Assembly: GCA_963575745.1 (NCBI GenBank)
Contig: CAUYUJ010018327.1
Coordinates: 1-64,000, forward strand
Direction of reading: 5' to 3'
DNA: 64,000 nucleotides
From: Prorocentrum cordatum
Lineage: Eukaryota; Sar; Dinophyceae; Prorocentrales; Prorocentraceae
Of the stretch, positions 53,276-64,000 are shown piece after piece (the first letter of the stretch is position 1; each line of letters begins with the position of its first letter). Below the pieces are notes generated by a model. It was given only the letters and a program-made list of their open reading frames with translations. It was not told the DNA's origin and did not search any database. Made by a program: the position numbers and the translations under genes.

Positions 53276-55093
53276 GTGGCGACGGGGCCTGGACATGCTC
53301 TACGGCCCTAGTTTGTTCACGAACACGTTCGTTGGGGCCTCCCCCAGAGGGTTCCAGACCCAACACCTAAACGAAAACCCCTATTCGCAATTCAGCACTC
53401 GGACCCCTTCACTGTTCATTTGGATTCGCCCGAGCTTTGCTTCCGCGCGATCAGCTGCAACAGTTGGTCGACCATGGAGAAGCTACTGGCCAGCGCCCCT
53501 GCGCGTGTCATTCTGCGCCATGAGCACGGGTTTGGTTCAACAAAAAAGTGTTGACCAGGCTTCGGCCCGGGCTGCTAGGGGGGGTTGGGCGAGCCTTTGG
53601 ACCGGAGCTCTGGGCGCGGAGGCTGGCTCCACCTTCGGTCGCGCGCATTTTGGTCAGGGGTTGCTCAGGCCTGCATGGGCCCCCCGGGAGCGTCGGAGGT
53701 TGAAGCTGGACGTGCTGTCTCAGGTGCCACCCGCCCCCCTCGGGGGACTCGCTCTCTCGCCTGTGCTGCCAATCTGGATCATTCGGAAGGTCTGGCGGAG
53801 ACGAATGTTGATTTGTTGGCTAAGATTCGCGTCTGCTGTTCCTCCTCCTCCCCCCCCCTTCTGCATTGGTGCCTCAAGTTCTCGGTCGGCGTTAGTTTGT
53901 CGAGAAGCTCCCCGGCGTGCGCGTCGCTCCTGGTGAGTGTGCTCATTTCGGAGAAAGACCCTAGCACGTTGGACTATGTTTCCCCCCGTCCGAGGGGGGG
54001 GGGGGCTGGGGAAAGCTGTTATATCGCGTGAAGTGTTGCGCGACACCGTCCTGAGCCCTCGCGGGCCTGTCCAGGTGATCTTGCGTCCTTCTCCCGCTCG
54101 GTTCCAGCGCCCGCGGCGTTCGGTCCTGCCTCGAGCCTCTTCGCTGGCCCCGCCCTCGCGCTCGGGCTGGGCAGGCCGCGCAGTGCAAGGGGGGGCGACG
54201 CCGCGGGGAGCTTCTGCCCCCCTTGGCCCTTGCTGTGCTGATTGGGCTGGCGAGGCCGATGTGGAGCTTGCACCGCCGCTTGGAGCCGATCTCCTTGTCT
54301 TAGGCACGCGTTCCAAGGGGCCTCAACTTGCGTGGAATAGGCTCTGGGGCAGGAAATTACATATTCATGATCCTGATATTTGCGCGGCGCGTTGGCTTAG
54401 CTCCCGAGTCCGCGCCGTGGCTGCCTGGCGCGCTGCGAACCTTCGCCGGGGGATCTGGCTCAGGTGTTAGTTTAACTGCTGTGTACGGCACCATCATCAG
54501 TTGGGGTGACGGACGGACTTCGCCCACTTTTTGAAGACGCTGCTGGCTTTGCTCGCGGAGATCGCGCGCTTCGGGGCTCTTCGGGGCAGGCGCCGCGCGA
54601 CGAGTTGGATGCAGCCGCGGATCTCGCCGGCAATGCGGCGAGCAAGGGGGCCCGCAAGAGTTGGCGGGCTTGGATTCGCAATGGAGATCTATGAAAGGGG
54701 GCCAAGAGGGCGCATTTAGACATTAGGGGCCCTGCCGTGTCAAAGGAAAACATAGAAGGCTCGGCGGTCAGCTGCGATGGTTTCATCTGCCGCCGCTCTC
54801 AGCATGTATGCGATCCTGTCTTGGACGCCTGAGCCATGGTTTCGAAGTCGCGGAAGCGCTCAGCCAGCTGCCTAAGCAGATTTCGGCCGCTCGTTTAGCA
54901 CTGCTGTCCATGCCAGCTGGTGTCTATAGGCCGATGCGAGTGCTCTGCGCCTGGTGCAGAGTCTGGGGCAAGTGCCGTCTCTTCTTAGCTTTGCTCTGGG
55001 AGAATGAACACTCCCGTCGGTGTTGGGCTGCCGGGGCGCGCGGGGGGGCCTCGGATGTCGCGCGGGGGCGAAGCGTCAAGGCCGAACACGGGA

Positions 55094-55460
55094 CGGCCAA
55101 GAAGGATGTCAGCTGCAGTGTTTCACGACATGCTCAAGTATTACGAAACGATCGATCTGTCTGTCCTCGAAGATAAATGCCACAAGCATGGGTTTCCTGT
55201 GCCCATTGCTCGCCCGTGCATATTCGCCGTGCGGCGCGGCCGTTTGCTCGTCGTTGGGCGGCGTCTGCAAGGCCGCATTTGGTCGAGAGAGGGGTGGTGG
55301 CAGGCTGCGGCATGGCCGCCACCCTTACCCGTGCTTTTGCTGCCGGTGCGTTTGACGCCGTTGTGCTTGCGCCGCGCGTGGACCTCGACATTTACATTGA
55401 CAACTCTGGGCCGTCGTGTACTGGGCCCAAGCATCACGTCATCGGAAGCATCGTGGTTGG
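55094..55460 (+). pseudogene. Reverse transcriptase palm fragment with YIDN instead of YxDD
   Basis: FHDMLKYYETIDLSVLEDKC and HGFPVPIAR (about 55116-55214) resemble the region around the first catalytic Asp. A frame change then leads to GVVAGCGMAATLTRAFAAGA, FDAVVLAPRVDLDIYIDNSG (about 55293-55410). YIDN stands where active enzymes have YxDD. Loss of the second Asp together with the frameshift means it cannot be active. This RT type differs from remnant A (FADD, QGCPLSP), so two distinct lineages are present. Confidence 0.6.
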
Positions 55461-55499
55461 GGCAAAATCGCTGCATCATGCCATCGCCGGTTTTCTCGG

Positions 55500-55919
55500 G
55501 TGCAGTCTTGCTCTTGACGCGGTCTGCACGGTGGCTTCCGCCCCCCGCCGCCGCTCTTCGCGACGCGCGCCCCGTTTGGGACGCGCGCTGCTCACTCGCC
55601 GTCCCCTGCGCCATTTCGGCGCTTCTCCGCCGCGCCACGTTGGGCCGCCCATTGGGTCGCCCTGCGTTGCTGCCCGGCTTCCGCGCCTTCCGGTGCCCCT
55701 CTCCTTCCGCGGCGGCCCCGCGCTGCCTCCTCCCGTTGCGTTGCTGTTCCGCCCCGCTGCTTGCGGGCGCCAGGGGCGCGTCGCCGGCCGCCTGCCCGTC
55801 CTGTTGCCCTCTGGCCCCCTGGCGCGGCCTTGGGCGGTCGCCGCTGTTCCCTCTCTGCCGGCCATCTGGCTGCGTCGCCACCTCCTTCTGGCCCCCGCGC
55901 TTCCCCCCCCTGTCCACAG
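55500..55919 (+). other. GC-rich insertion or possible intron within remnant B
   Basis: A GC-rich block interrupts the RT text and ends in CCCCCTGTCCACAG, a good splice-acceptor-like sequence, after which ATTATGTTCATGCACCGTGC resumes. A GT (GTCTGCACGG, 55524) could be a donor. The segment 55735-55885 is similar to 56377-56540 (CCGCCCCGCYGCYTGCGGGC, CTGGCCCCCTGG, GGGCGGTC, TGCCGGC-ATCTGGC). A GC-rich repeat may therefore have been inserted twice. Confidence 0.35.
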
Positions 55920-56335
55920 ATTATGTTCATGCACCGTGCCATGGCAGCATCCCTGGAGCATTTTTTGTAGATGCCGATTCGCGCATGATCATTGGGGAGA
56001 GTTTGGGAATGATTTGCCCTTGCGTCCGCATGGTAGGAAGCCTCGGCGGGCCCCGGCGGTCTTGCGGCGGAGGTGTCAGAAGGATGTTTCTCGGGGGGCC
56101 CGCCGCGCATGGCGCCCCGCTCGGTGCGGCACATCAATTTCGCGTTCTTTGTTTGCAGGTCGAAAACTATGCACCGTGCCGCGCCTGGTTTTCATCGACG
56201 GCCTCAGAGTCTGTCGCCGAGTTCTCTCGTCGACCCATCTGGGTCGAAATGTTGGCGCGCGCATCTTCGCTGGGCTCGCGAGGGGGCGCGCCAACGCAAT
56301 CGGCTCCCGACGACGCCAGGAGGCCTTTTGAAATT

Positions 56336-56930
56336 GCGAGGCTCGCTGCGGTGATCAGTTGTCGTCCGCGCGCCCCTGCGTTGCCGTTCCGCCCCGCCGC
56401 CTGCGGGCGCTTGGTGCGATTTGCCCGCCGCGCCCCGCCCCGTCTCTCCCGGCCCCCTGGCCACCTGGCTTCGGGCGGTCACGCCGCAGTGCCCCTGTCA
56501 TTGCCGGCTATCTGGCCGCTGCTCCTGCCTCCGCACGGCCCAGTGCCGCGCCTACTCCTCGGCGCGCCGCGGCGCGTCGTTCGCGGTGTCCCACTGCGCC
56601 AGCCCGCCAGCTCCAGCCGCTGGCTGCCGCCCTCCCGCCACCCTTGCCACCGCGGTTCGCCGCGGCCGCCCGCCGCGCTCTGGCCCCGCGCGCCCGGCTG
56701 CTGCTGCCCCCCCCGGCTACTCATCGCCGAACTCTTCGACGTCTGAGCGCCCCTTCTTCCTCTCGGCCGCCCCCCCCCCCCCCTCCTCTTTGCTCGCCGG
56801 CCAAGCCAATTCGCTAGTTAGTGCCCCTATCTAGCTTCTCGCTGGAGCGGAGTTCGCCGCCTCGCCCCTGCCGAAGTTACCCTGCCGAACAACCCCCCAT
56901 ATGCAGTTGCGGGCACCGCAGTTGTGAATA
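56336..56930. other. GC-rich segment, second copy of the insertion, no gene
   Basis: Contains the second copy of the 55.7-kb GC-rich sequence followed by Pro/Ala/Arg-rich open frames caused by composition. Runs of C occur at 56769-56783. Confidence 0.5.
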
Positions 56931-56934
56931 GCTT

Positions 56935-57590
56935 CTTTGGTGAGGCCCCGCCCACTGGGGCCTTAGGTGGAGCTCCCTATGGGGCCACGAAGCGTGTGAG
57001 CGTTGTGCCGACATGGGCGTGGGGGACGCATGCGAGCGGTGGCACTGGGGCTTTCGGTGGAGTTCCTTATGGGGCCGCGCAGCGTGTGAGGGGTGTACCA
57101 GATTGGGCGTTTCGGGGCGCATGCGGGCGGTCCCACTAGGGCTTCGGGCTCCCTATGAGGCCACAAAGCGGTGTACCGGGTGGGTGAAAATGCCGTATTG
57201 AATTTGTGGGACGCATGCGGGCGGTCCCACTGAGGCCTTCGGTGGAGCTCCCTATGGGGCCACGAAGCGGTGTACTGGGTGGATGAAAATGCCAAATTGG
57301 GCGTGTGGGACGCATGCGGGCGGTCCCATTGTGGCCTTCGGTGGAACGCCCTATGGGGCCACGAAGCAGTGCACTTGGGGGGTGGAAATGCCACAGTAGG
57401 TTTTCAGGACGCATGGGAACGGTGGTACTGGGGCCTTCGGTGGAGGTCCCTATGGGGCCACGAAGCGCCGTATTGGGTGGGTACAAGTGCCACATTTGAT
57501 GTTTCGGGGCGCGTGCGGACTGTCCCACTGGGGGCTTCGGTGGAGCCCCCATATGGGGCCACGAAGCGCTGTATTGTGTGGGTGAAACGC
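56935..57590. repeat. ~90-100-bp tandem repeat, seven units
   Basis: Unit: GGGGCCTTCGGTGGAGCTCC, CTATGGGGCCACGAAGCGGT, a variable A/T-containing part (GGGTGGGTGAAAATGCC), then GGACGCATGCGGGCGGTCCC. Units start near 56957, 57047, 57140, 57232, 57331, 57431 and 57530. GGGACCGCC/GGCGGTCCC-type inverted pieces recur in each unit. Confidence 0.9.
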
Positions 57591-58125
57591 AGGGAGGAGG
57601 GAGGAGGGGGAGGAGGGGGAGGGAGGAAGGAGGAACGCGGGGACCGTCTCTTCAAAGCAAAGACCCAACACCACAGGATGGCTGGGAAAAACAATTGGTG
57701 GCCTCCAGAAGGTCTCTTGGGGGCCTTTTAGTGTTTGCGGGGAGTCTCTTGGGGCCTGCCGGCGGTCTCGGGGGCGATTTTGGGGCGAAGGGGAATACAC
57801 GTCGGTTGGTATTCCCGTCTGGGGCCTTTCTTGGGCCGTCTGGTGGCGCTCTTGTGGGTCTTTTGGTCCGTCCGGGGGCAATCTTGGAGGCCTTCCGAGC
57901 AGTCGCTGGGGCGTCGAAGCCCGAAACGGCGAGAGCACGAAAAACGAATCAATGATTTGGGCGTTTCGGTGCCCTCTTGGAGCGTCTTGGGGGCCTCTTC
58001 GGCCGTCTTGGGGTAATCTTGGGGGTCTTCCAGCGCTCTTGGGCGGTCTTGGATGCCTGTTTGGCGCTTCTTGCGGCCCTCTTGGCCGTCCTGGAACCCT
58101 CTGGATTCTTCTGAAAAAGGTCACG
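57591..58125. repeat. (GGA)n tract and GGCCTCTTGGGG minisatellite
   Basis: 57590-57635 is a (GGA)n tract; 57705-58110 is the GGGGGCCTCTTGGGGC/GTCTTGG family in the same orientation as 29.8-30.7 kb. Its edge includes CGAGAGCACGAAAAACGAAT. Confidence 0.8.
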
Positions 58126-60450
58126 CGGGGAACCCCAGGAACGCGCAGGAGCGCCCAGAAGATTTGCAAAGGTGGGCTGTGAGGCCCTTGTGAAGCATTC
58201 ACCATTCTCAATGCGGAGAACTCGAGGGTACCTGAAAACACCCAAACTCTTTCTTCAGGGTTCGGTGGCGGATATGGAGAAAGAAGGGGAGGACAGAGGG
58301 TCGGGATAGAGATGTGCGCAGTGGAGGCTGGCAATTAGAAGAGACAGCGTCCGCACACCCCCAATCAGGCACGTTCGAACAAGAATATCACGTCAGCGGT
58401 GGGGCAGCGCGTGTGGAGAAGAGATTTGGCGAGAAAAAGTCGCAGGCATGTTTATATTGAGGCTTTGGGAGGGGAAGCTGTGAACGGGAGGGACCAGGGG
58501 AATCGATGGCATGCTGCTGACGAAGTACGACACCGTCGATGACAAGGCTTGCGATGCACATGTGTGCGGGCACATTGCCACCTGCCTTGGAATGCCAGTA
58601 GACTGTGTCTCCCTTGTATCCACTTATATCGGTGCGCGTATGTAGCGGCGTTGATGAAGTACGCCCCAAATCATTGCGCGCTCTTCCATTTCCTATGCAT
58701 CCGAATGCACAGAATGGCCCCGCAGGGCCTGCTAGATCAGAACGTGTCCACGTGCGAGCGTGCACGCCGTGCAGGCTCGGCTCCGTGGGCATGTCGCTGC
58801 CCCGTGCCTGCTCGCACGAGCGTTCCGGTTGCTCACGCTGGCGTTCAAGAGGCGCCGATTAGCCTCTATTGCCTATCGCGTGTAGTGCGCGTTGCCAACG
58901 GGAGGAAGAAGCCGTAGACCCCAATATCTGGCGTTCACTCAAAGGCCTGGACGTTGACTAAACAGTCCTGCTCTGCTTGGTTCCTACGTTCGGCTCGTTC
59001 ACTAAAGGGCATCGGTTGTGGGGGGTGTTTCTCGCGTGGGCGGCCCCTCTGCCCCACAGTTTTGTATGACGTGCGTGCTGCACTGCATCCAGAGGATGCC
59101 CGAGCATCGGCAACAGGCTTTTCACATTTATGCAGTTCGAGGCACGCTACACGCGGCCACCAGACAGCCCCCGTCGCGCTGCCCCTCTGTTCCTGTTGGC
59201 GTTGCTCCTCAGATTCCTTCCTCCTGCTCCTTTGCATCCTATCGCTTATCTTGCTCACGATGTTTTCGCGTCTCTTCCTTGGCATCATGTTGTTGCTCAT
59301 GTTTTTCCATCTTTTCCTCTGCCTCGCCCTCATGGGCCTTCATGTGGGGCGCCCTCGGGCCAATGGGACCTCGCAAGCAGCACGTTGTGGTATTGTTGTT
59401 CATCCTGAATGCACTCTGCCATCAATGCCCCGATGCCTGCTCGATTTCTTTCGGTTTGGACGAATCCTTTCTGGATCTAGCAAACGTCGTTGGCCCGATT
59501 CGTCCTCCTCCCGCTCTCCCTCTTCCGCTTTCTCTATTTCTGGTTATGTGTTTTACTGCTCGTTCTTGGCGCGTGTTTGTTTTTGACCGCAGCCCCGTCT
59601 GGGTTTTGGGGGGTCGTGCCACGACGGGCCCACGACCGTCGTGGGCCCGTCTCGATCCTTCCCCTCTCCGAAATTCCTCTTCCCCTCCTCCTGCTCCTTC
59701 TGTTGCCGCTTCCGCCGTCCGCAGCATTCGTTCCGCTCTAACTTGAAAAGGAGGGCCCCCCCATCCCGGCGTCGTCGTCGCAGTCGTCATCGCCGCCGCG
59801 AGGTGCGATTGCAAACGGTGATGTTTATGTTGTTCCCCCTTTTCGGTGCGCCCTCGTGAATCACGGCCGGACGCAGGTTCGAACACGGTCGAGAACCTGG
59901 CCGCGGTCAGAGTCGAGCCAGGGCCTGTGGGAGGAAACCAGGTGCGTTTGGCCACAAATCCCCCGTTCCATACTTTTCCAGCTGAAGCGGACGAGGTTGA
60001 AGGGGCCGTTGACGGCCGCGTTGACACGCGAGTGGTCAGCTGTCGTCGACACGGTTGGGGCGTATTGAAAACTTGTGATGAGAGTGCTGTTTATATTGCA
60101 TAGAACGTCGATGCACCGACGCCCGCACATGCTTCGTATAGCGGGGCCAACGCGCAGGGGAAACATGACGCGGCGGGCGACGCATTTGGGCAATTTGGCG
60201 TTGCTGGCGACGTGCCGGGGAATCCTGGCGCCGTGGGAAGGCCGGCCGCGTCCGGGATGAGTTCGGGAGAGCCAGGAAAGTGGGGGGGGTTATGCCCTGC
60301 CCCTTCGATGACGCGTTCCTCTATGTGGTTGCACACCAGGACAGGACAGGACTGCGGAGATGTCAGCCAGAACGAGCCAAAGCGAGCAAAAGAGGCACTC
60401 CTCGCGACTGCCTCTTAGAGTACAGACCAATGTACGTTGAGCCGGCCCTA
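58126..60450. other. Largely unique sequence, no supported gene
   Basis: Several short frames on both strands overlap without a clear winner. 59215-59420 and 59480-59740 are Leu/Ser-rich on plus (pyrimidine-rich DNA). 59950-60110 gives RMRVEPGPVGG-type text in one frame only. No motif, repeat or splice structure I can defend. Confidence 0.4.
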
Positions 60451-60451
60451 C

Positions 60452-60790
60452 AATGTTAATGAACGTCGAGTCGACGCGGCCCATGAAGATACGCGTCGAG
60501 TCGCATCGGACCAAACTGACGAGCGTCGAGTCGGCGCATGCAGTAATGGGCGCCGAGCCGGCACGCGCGAAACTAGAGAGCGTCGAGTCGGCGCGATCCA
60601 TAATGATAAGCGTCGAGCCGACGCGGGCCATGCCGATGAGCGTCGAGTCGGCGCGCGCCGCGTCAATGAGCGCCGAATCGGCGCGCGTCGTGCTGACGAG
60701 CGTCAAGTCGACGCGCGTGAACCAAAATGAGCGTCGAGACGACGCGAACCACCGACCGGGCGAGCGCCGAACCGACGCGCCCGCGCTGCC
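60452..60790. repeat. 30-bp minisatellite with palindromic core
   Basis: About eleven units of 30 bp with core GAGCGTCGAGTCGGCGCG followed by ~12 variable bases. CGTCGAGTCGACG within the unit is palindromic around one base. Since 30 is a multiple of 3, each frame gives a 10-residue repeat (for example DERRVGARRA or MSVESARAAS) on either strand. The variable part resembles codon-sized changes, but both strands are open, so coding is not supported. Confidence 0.9.
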
Positions 60791-60799
60791 GAGTGACTT

Positions 60800-62145
60800 T
60801 CTGAAAGCGCAGATATACATTGCAGGAACAAAACAGGCAACAACCGATAGTTTTTCAAGGGCAAGGGAGAGACAGTCTCCAGCCTCTTTGCTGCGCGCTC
60901 AAAGAACGCGCGGGGGCATGCATTGGGCGCGGCGACCAGCGAGCGCGGGCCGGCGCAGAAAAAGCCCGGATGATGGCCCAGTCGACCAATCAACCATTCC
61001 GCGCAGTTATCGACGTTGAAGCTCGCGCTGCTGCCGAGTTCCTTGCGGCCCAGAGTGCCGGGGGCCATGGGCAGGAGCGTCGACAGAGGCAGCGCAGCCA
61101 TGCCTATCTCTATGAACAGCTCACGGCATCTGGACAACGCTGCAATTCGGATGGAGCCGAGCACGAGAGCAATATGCCCACCCACGCAGGCGCGACCACG
61201 CGCTGCGTGACCTCCAAATGGGAGTCGCACCCCCACGAGCGCAACGGATTGCTGCGAGCAATGAGATGGGGCAGGTCAAGCGTCAGATGGCAGAAATAGT
61301 AACCGCCGCGAATGGCGCAATGATGAGCCGCGCTGCTCTCCCGGAGCAGCTAAATCGCGCGGATCGTCGAGCCCCCGCAGAGAATTGCGCGGCACGTGCG
61401 CGTGAAACTTCGCCAGCGCACCTTCAGAAACAGGCCAGAGACGCGACTCGAGGCGCGCGGGCGCATAGCTGTCAAGCGTTGTTGCCCACTTCAGAATCAC
61501 AAGAGGATGAACGCCATGAGCTTGGATGGGGCCAGAAATGAGGCGGGCGCTGATTTTGCCGAACTGGATGCGCTGATCGATGCGATCAGCGAGAAGAATG
61601 GATTTTAACTGGCGGGAATGAGTCGGGGTGGCGTGTCTCCGCGATCTCTGCCAGACAGATGTCATTAGTCACGAGGCACGTGGGCCCAGCGACGAGGGCG
61701 CCGCAACCTGCGCCCGCGTCGCCGCGGCCGCGCGAACATGTGGAATGGGCAGTTGCTGAGACCCGGCCCCACTGGCATCGACGTGATCGAGCGCCCCCCC
61801 GCGCCTCCAGCGCGCGAGGCTGCGCCGGGGGGGCCCGACGCCGCGCGCGCGGCGTGCCGGCGCGCTGCGCTGCGCTAGGGCAATCGATGTTGAGGTCATG
61901 TTGAGGTCAGCAGAGCCGCTGCTGTTACGCCGCGCCCAAGCATGAGAGCCCTGGCCAGCCAGGGCGCGAAGCGGGCATAACGCCCCGGCGGGCTCGATCA
62001 CCCGCGCGGGACGAACCGCAGAAACGCGCGCCGCCCCCGCCTTCCGGGGATGAGCATCGCGGCGCGAGCGGCGGGCCATCCAATCATGGGCGGCAGATCG
62101 ACGCAGGAGGTGCAGTTCGGATACTGCTAGACAAGACGCCGAACA
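60800..62145. other. Unassigned frames between repeats
   Basis: Plus-strand frames at 60820-61299, 61218-61541 and 61396-61608 overlap and shift; the last includes LDGARNEAGADFAELDALID, which looks like real protein. A frame-broken element-derived gene is possible. 61780-61880 is GC-rich. No family recognised. Confidence 0.2.
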
Positions 62146-62179
62146 CATTGATTGCCGAGGCGCACCTGCTGCGCCGCCC

Positions 62180-63783
62180 TCCGTGGAGGCAGGGTCTGCG
62201 CGAAACGGCGGGCTCTGCCTCGGGCGGGCCAGATCAGCATTTCAATTTCCTCCGCGCGATCGAGGATGCCGCAACAAGGATGGCCCAGGCCCGCGGGCCG
62301 CAGGGGGCCCGTTTTCCCTGGGCACCCAGTCTTCTGCCTTTTGGGCGGAGGGCGTCGCGACTTCCGGGGGGCGCCGCGATAGGCGGCCGCCCCCCGCCCG
62401 GCGCAGGCGGCCGCGGCGGCGGCGGGCCAGCGCCCGCAGCATCCCCGCAGCGGAGCGTGCCAGGCAGCTCCTGCGTCGCCACCGCGGAGACGGCCACCTT
62501 GCCAGCATGGGCACTCTTGGCAGCGGCGGCAAGGACTGCCGCAGTGGCTCGAGGCCGCCGCCCAGAGCTCCCTCTCGCACGCCATCGGAAGGAGGGGGGT
62601 TCTGGCGCTGCGCCCAGCCTGACTGCAGCTATGCCAAGAATCAAGAAAATGGCGGTGGCGCAAGCACCAAGGAGAGCCATGGCGGGTCGGACAAGCCGCC
62701 GCGGGCGCGCGAGAGGCCGCCTCGCGGCGGGGGTGGTGCTCCTGCCCAGCACGATGGCAGCCCGGGTTGGATGCCGCGCTGGCGCTGGTGGCTTTCGCCG
62801 AAGGCACGGGAGATACGGAGCTGGCCGAGAAGTGCGGCGCGGCCATTGGCGCCAAGACCCATCCCGCTGCACCCACCTCTTTGTCCAAATAGGAGCTGCG
62901 CCCCATGGCCACGCTGGCGGAGAAGTCGGGCGGCGAGGCCGCAGCCGAGACGCACGAGCAGCTCCTAGACCAGGTCGGTGAGCCTTCCGGAGACAAGAGG
63001 CCAGCCCAGCTCCGCGCCAACGAAGCCCATGCTTGCGCGCGCAGAGCAAAAGGAAAGTTGAAGACGGAGAGTGCGACGCTCACGGACCTGCTCGAGCAGG
63101 TGGAATCGCGGCGCCAGCTCGTCGCGGAGCTGGAGGCCGCCGAGGGCGAATGCAGGCAGGCCGTGGCGGATGTTGCCGCGGAGGCGGGCGGTCCTGCGGC
63201 GACAGCTGGCCGCGCGGCCGCGGCCGACAGCTCCCAGCCCATCCGATTGTCGCTGTCGGAGCTTCTGGACGGCGAATTGGATTGCATCGACCTCGGCGAC
63301 GACGGGCCGTTCGGCTTCGCGGAGTTCGAGGCGCGCGGGCCCGAAGCTTTGGAGGGGGCTCAGAAGCGCAAGATGCAGATGCTCAAGGTGTTCCAGGAGA
63401 TGGCGGGCAACTTCTTCGGGGAGGTCCGCCAGTTGGGCGAGCCCCTGCAGGCCGAGCACAAGGCGCTGCAGGAGAGGCTGGCCGCGAAGAAGAGGCGCGC
63501 TGCTGACGGAGCGGACGCGGCAGCGGTAGAGGACGACAAGGGCGATGACGAGAGCGGCGCGCCACCTCCAGGACCTGCTGACCCACGGGCGGGCAAGCAG
63601 GCGACGGCGGCAGCTCGGCCAGGAGCCGCAGGGGGTAGCGAAGACAGCGCGCGGCTCAAGAACGAGGCCAAGGCAGCTGTGGCGGCCGCGGCGGCTGCAA
63701 AGAGCGCCGGCAAGGGCTCGCCTAGCCAGGGCCGGGAGATGGGGCAGCATTGCCAGAAAGACCCTGAAGCGTGGCGGAAATGA
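62180..63783 (+). pseudogene. Zinc-finger/coiled-coil protein (copy 2), one frameshift and one stop
   Basis: In one frame, GGGFWRCAQPDCSYAKNQEN (about 62595-62654) is a zinc-finger-like motif followed by a Gly/Arg/Ser linker. Near 62760 the reading moves to another frame, DAALALVAFAEGTGDTELAE, then an in-frame TAG (62890-62892) and MATLAEKSGGEAAAETHEQL from 62905, open to 63783. This last frame has a predicted coiled coil (LTDLLEQVESRRQLVAELEA), an acidic SLSELLDGELDCIDLGDDG region, another charged helix and a Lys/Ala/Gly-rich tail. The order equals the locus at 30.8-32.2 kb. No spliced leader was found here. It is less decayed than copy 1; a translation start at 62905 would give a 292-aa protein. 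Function unknown; LINE ORF1-like is an inference. Confidence 0.45.
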
Positions 63784-64000
63784 TCGCAGTGTCTCCAAGG
63801 GTTGCCGCGTTCGTTTCAGCTTCATCGACGTGGTCAACGCTGGGCTTCAGTCGAGGCCGCAGGCGCGCAATGCACCATCGACTCAGGCATCGTCAGTTTC
63901 AAGGTCGGCCTCGTCGTCGACGTCTGTTTCGGGGCAACGACCCCCTGAGCATCGCCAGCTGCGCGGTGGCAAGGGGGGCCGTTCGCCTTCTGGCGGCGCC
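63784..64000 (+). other. 3' continuation of the copy-2 locus to the window edge
   Basis: Ser/Arg-rich text (for example SSTSVSGQRPPEHRQLRGGK in one plus frame) continues past the stop at 63781-63783. It may belong to the same broken gene after another shift or to a new exon; the window ends before this can be decided. Confidence 0.25.

Larger units (their letters stand above)
53295..56335 (+). mobile_element. Degenerate LINE-like element, remnant B
   Basis: Protein-like fragments in changing frames run up to a reverse-transcriptase region. Upstream pieces include HDPDICAARWLSSRVRAVAA (about 54367-54425) and NAASKGARKSWRAWI (about 54634-54676), each in different frames with stops between. Similarity continues after the RT with KPRRAPAVLRRRCQKDVS (about 56040). 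The region is heavily frameshifted, and GC-rich insertions (55.5-55.9 kb and 56.34 kb on) separate the pieces. No ends or target duplication found. Confidence 0.5.

Noticed and set aside
53645-53675. GCGCATTTTGGTCAGG as a leader relic
   Set aside because: Needs a deletion and several mismatches; no clear gene start follows.
55004-56746. A single 580-codon gene
   Set aside because: The reverse-transcriptase motifs lie in two different frames here; most of the open length is GC-driven.
62127-63287. 386-codon minus-strand frame
   Set aside because: It is the complement of the better supported plus-strand zinc-finger/coiled-coil gene and has only Ala/Arg/Ser-rich composition.
1-64000. tRNA, rRNA, 5S or SL RNA genes, and bacterial-type promoters or terminators
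   Set aside because: No conserved RNA-gene boxes were noticed on reading, and bacterial signals do not apply. A dedicated covariance-model scan was not possible, so small RNA genes could be missed.

Overview
The window looks like nuclear DNA of a dinoflagellate. The main evidence is a 21-nt match to the dinoflagellate trans-spliced leader (DinoSL) fixed in the genome at 5849-5869 (minus strand), and a second, diverged and partly duplicated copy at 30729-30767. High GC, very little unique sequence, dense mini- and microsatellites, decayed reverse-transcriptase genes, a C5-methyltransferase-like gene and self-contained insertion-type introns all fit. A Prorocentrum-like genome is plausible, but that is inference and the species cannot be read from the sequence.

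Layout. 1-1 kb: end of a frame-broken gene inside a 310-bp tandem duplication. 1-4.3 kb: a large array of a 20-bp unit (GGAGCACGGCAGACCACACA) framed by inverted ~180-bp arms. 4.5-5.9 kb (minus): an intronless 430-codon gene carrying a relict spliced leader, so a recycled mRNA. 5.9-14.9 kb: smaller arrays of the same 20-bp unit, a long GGCCCCAAGAGG-type minisatellite with five copies of a CGCTCGAGACATCCTC cassette, and a 67-bp satellite. 14.9-17 kb: broken LINE reverse transcriptase. 17-25.7 kb: minisatellites and unique DNA without a convincing gene. 25.7-26.8 kb: gag-like frame with a zinc knuckle. 27-30.7 kb: satellites and weak frames. 30.7-32.2 kb: SL relic followed by a frame-broken zinc-finger/coiled-coil gene. 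33.7-35.7 kb: composite repeats.

The most gene-like part is 35.7-52.4 kb, where three genes lie on the minus strand. The first is a three-exon gene of about 1735 codons (52356 to 45984) with an Asp-Asp-Glu pattern suggesting an RNase-H-fold transposase. The second is a two-exon C5-methyltransferase-like gene (40581 to 38686). The third is a 797-codon protein with an N-terminal Cys/His cluster and a long coiled coil (38144 to 35751). Intron 2 of the transposase-like gene is a 153-bp near-perfect palindrome with terminal inverted repeats and a 5-bp target duplication that supplies both splice sites, a textbook introner. Intron 1 is a 1-kb copy of a composite repeat that also occurs at 34-35 kb, again bounded by a direct repeat. 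Repeats related to that composite lie on both sides of the cluster, so the three genes may belong to one mobile system that carries its own DNA methyltransferase. That link is a hypothesis.

52.8-58 kb: (GAC)n/(GGA)n DNA, a second decayed reverse transcriptase (YIDN in place of YxDD) and a ~95-bp satellite. 58-64 kb: little recognisable, a 30-bp palindromic minisatellite, and at 62.2-63.8 kb a second zinc-finger/coiled-coil gene built like the one at 31 kb. I found no rRNA, tRNA, CRISPR or bacterial-type operon signals. Intron and frame calls come from reading the sequence only; no transcript or database evidence was available.
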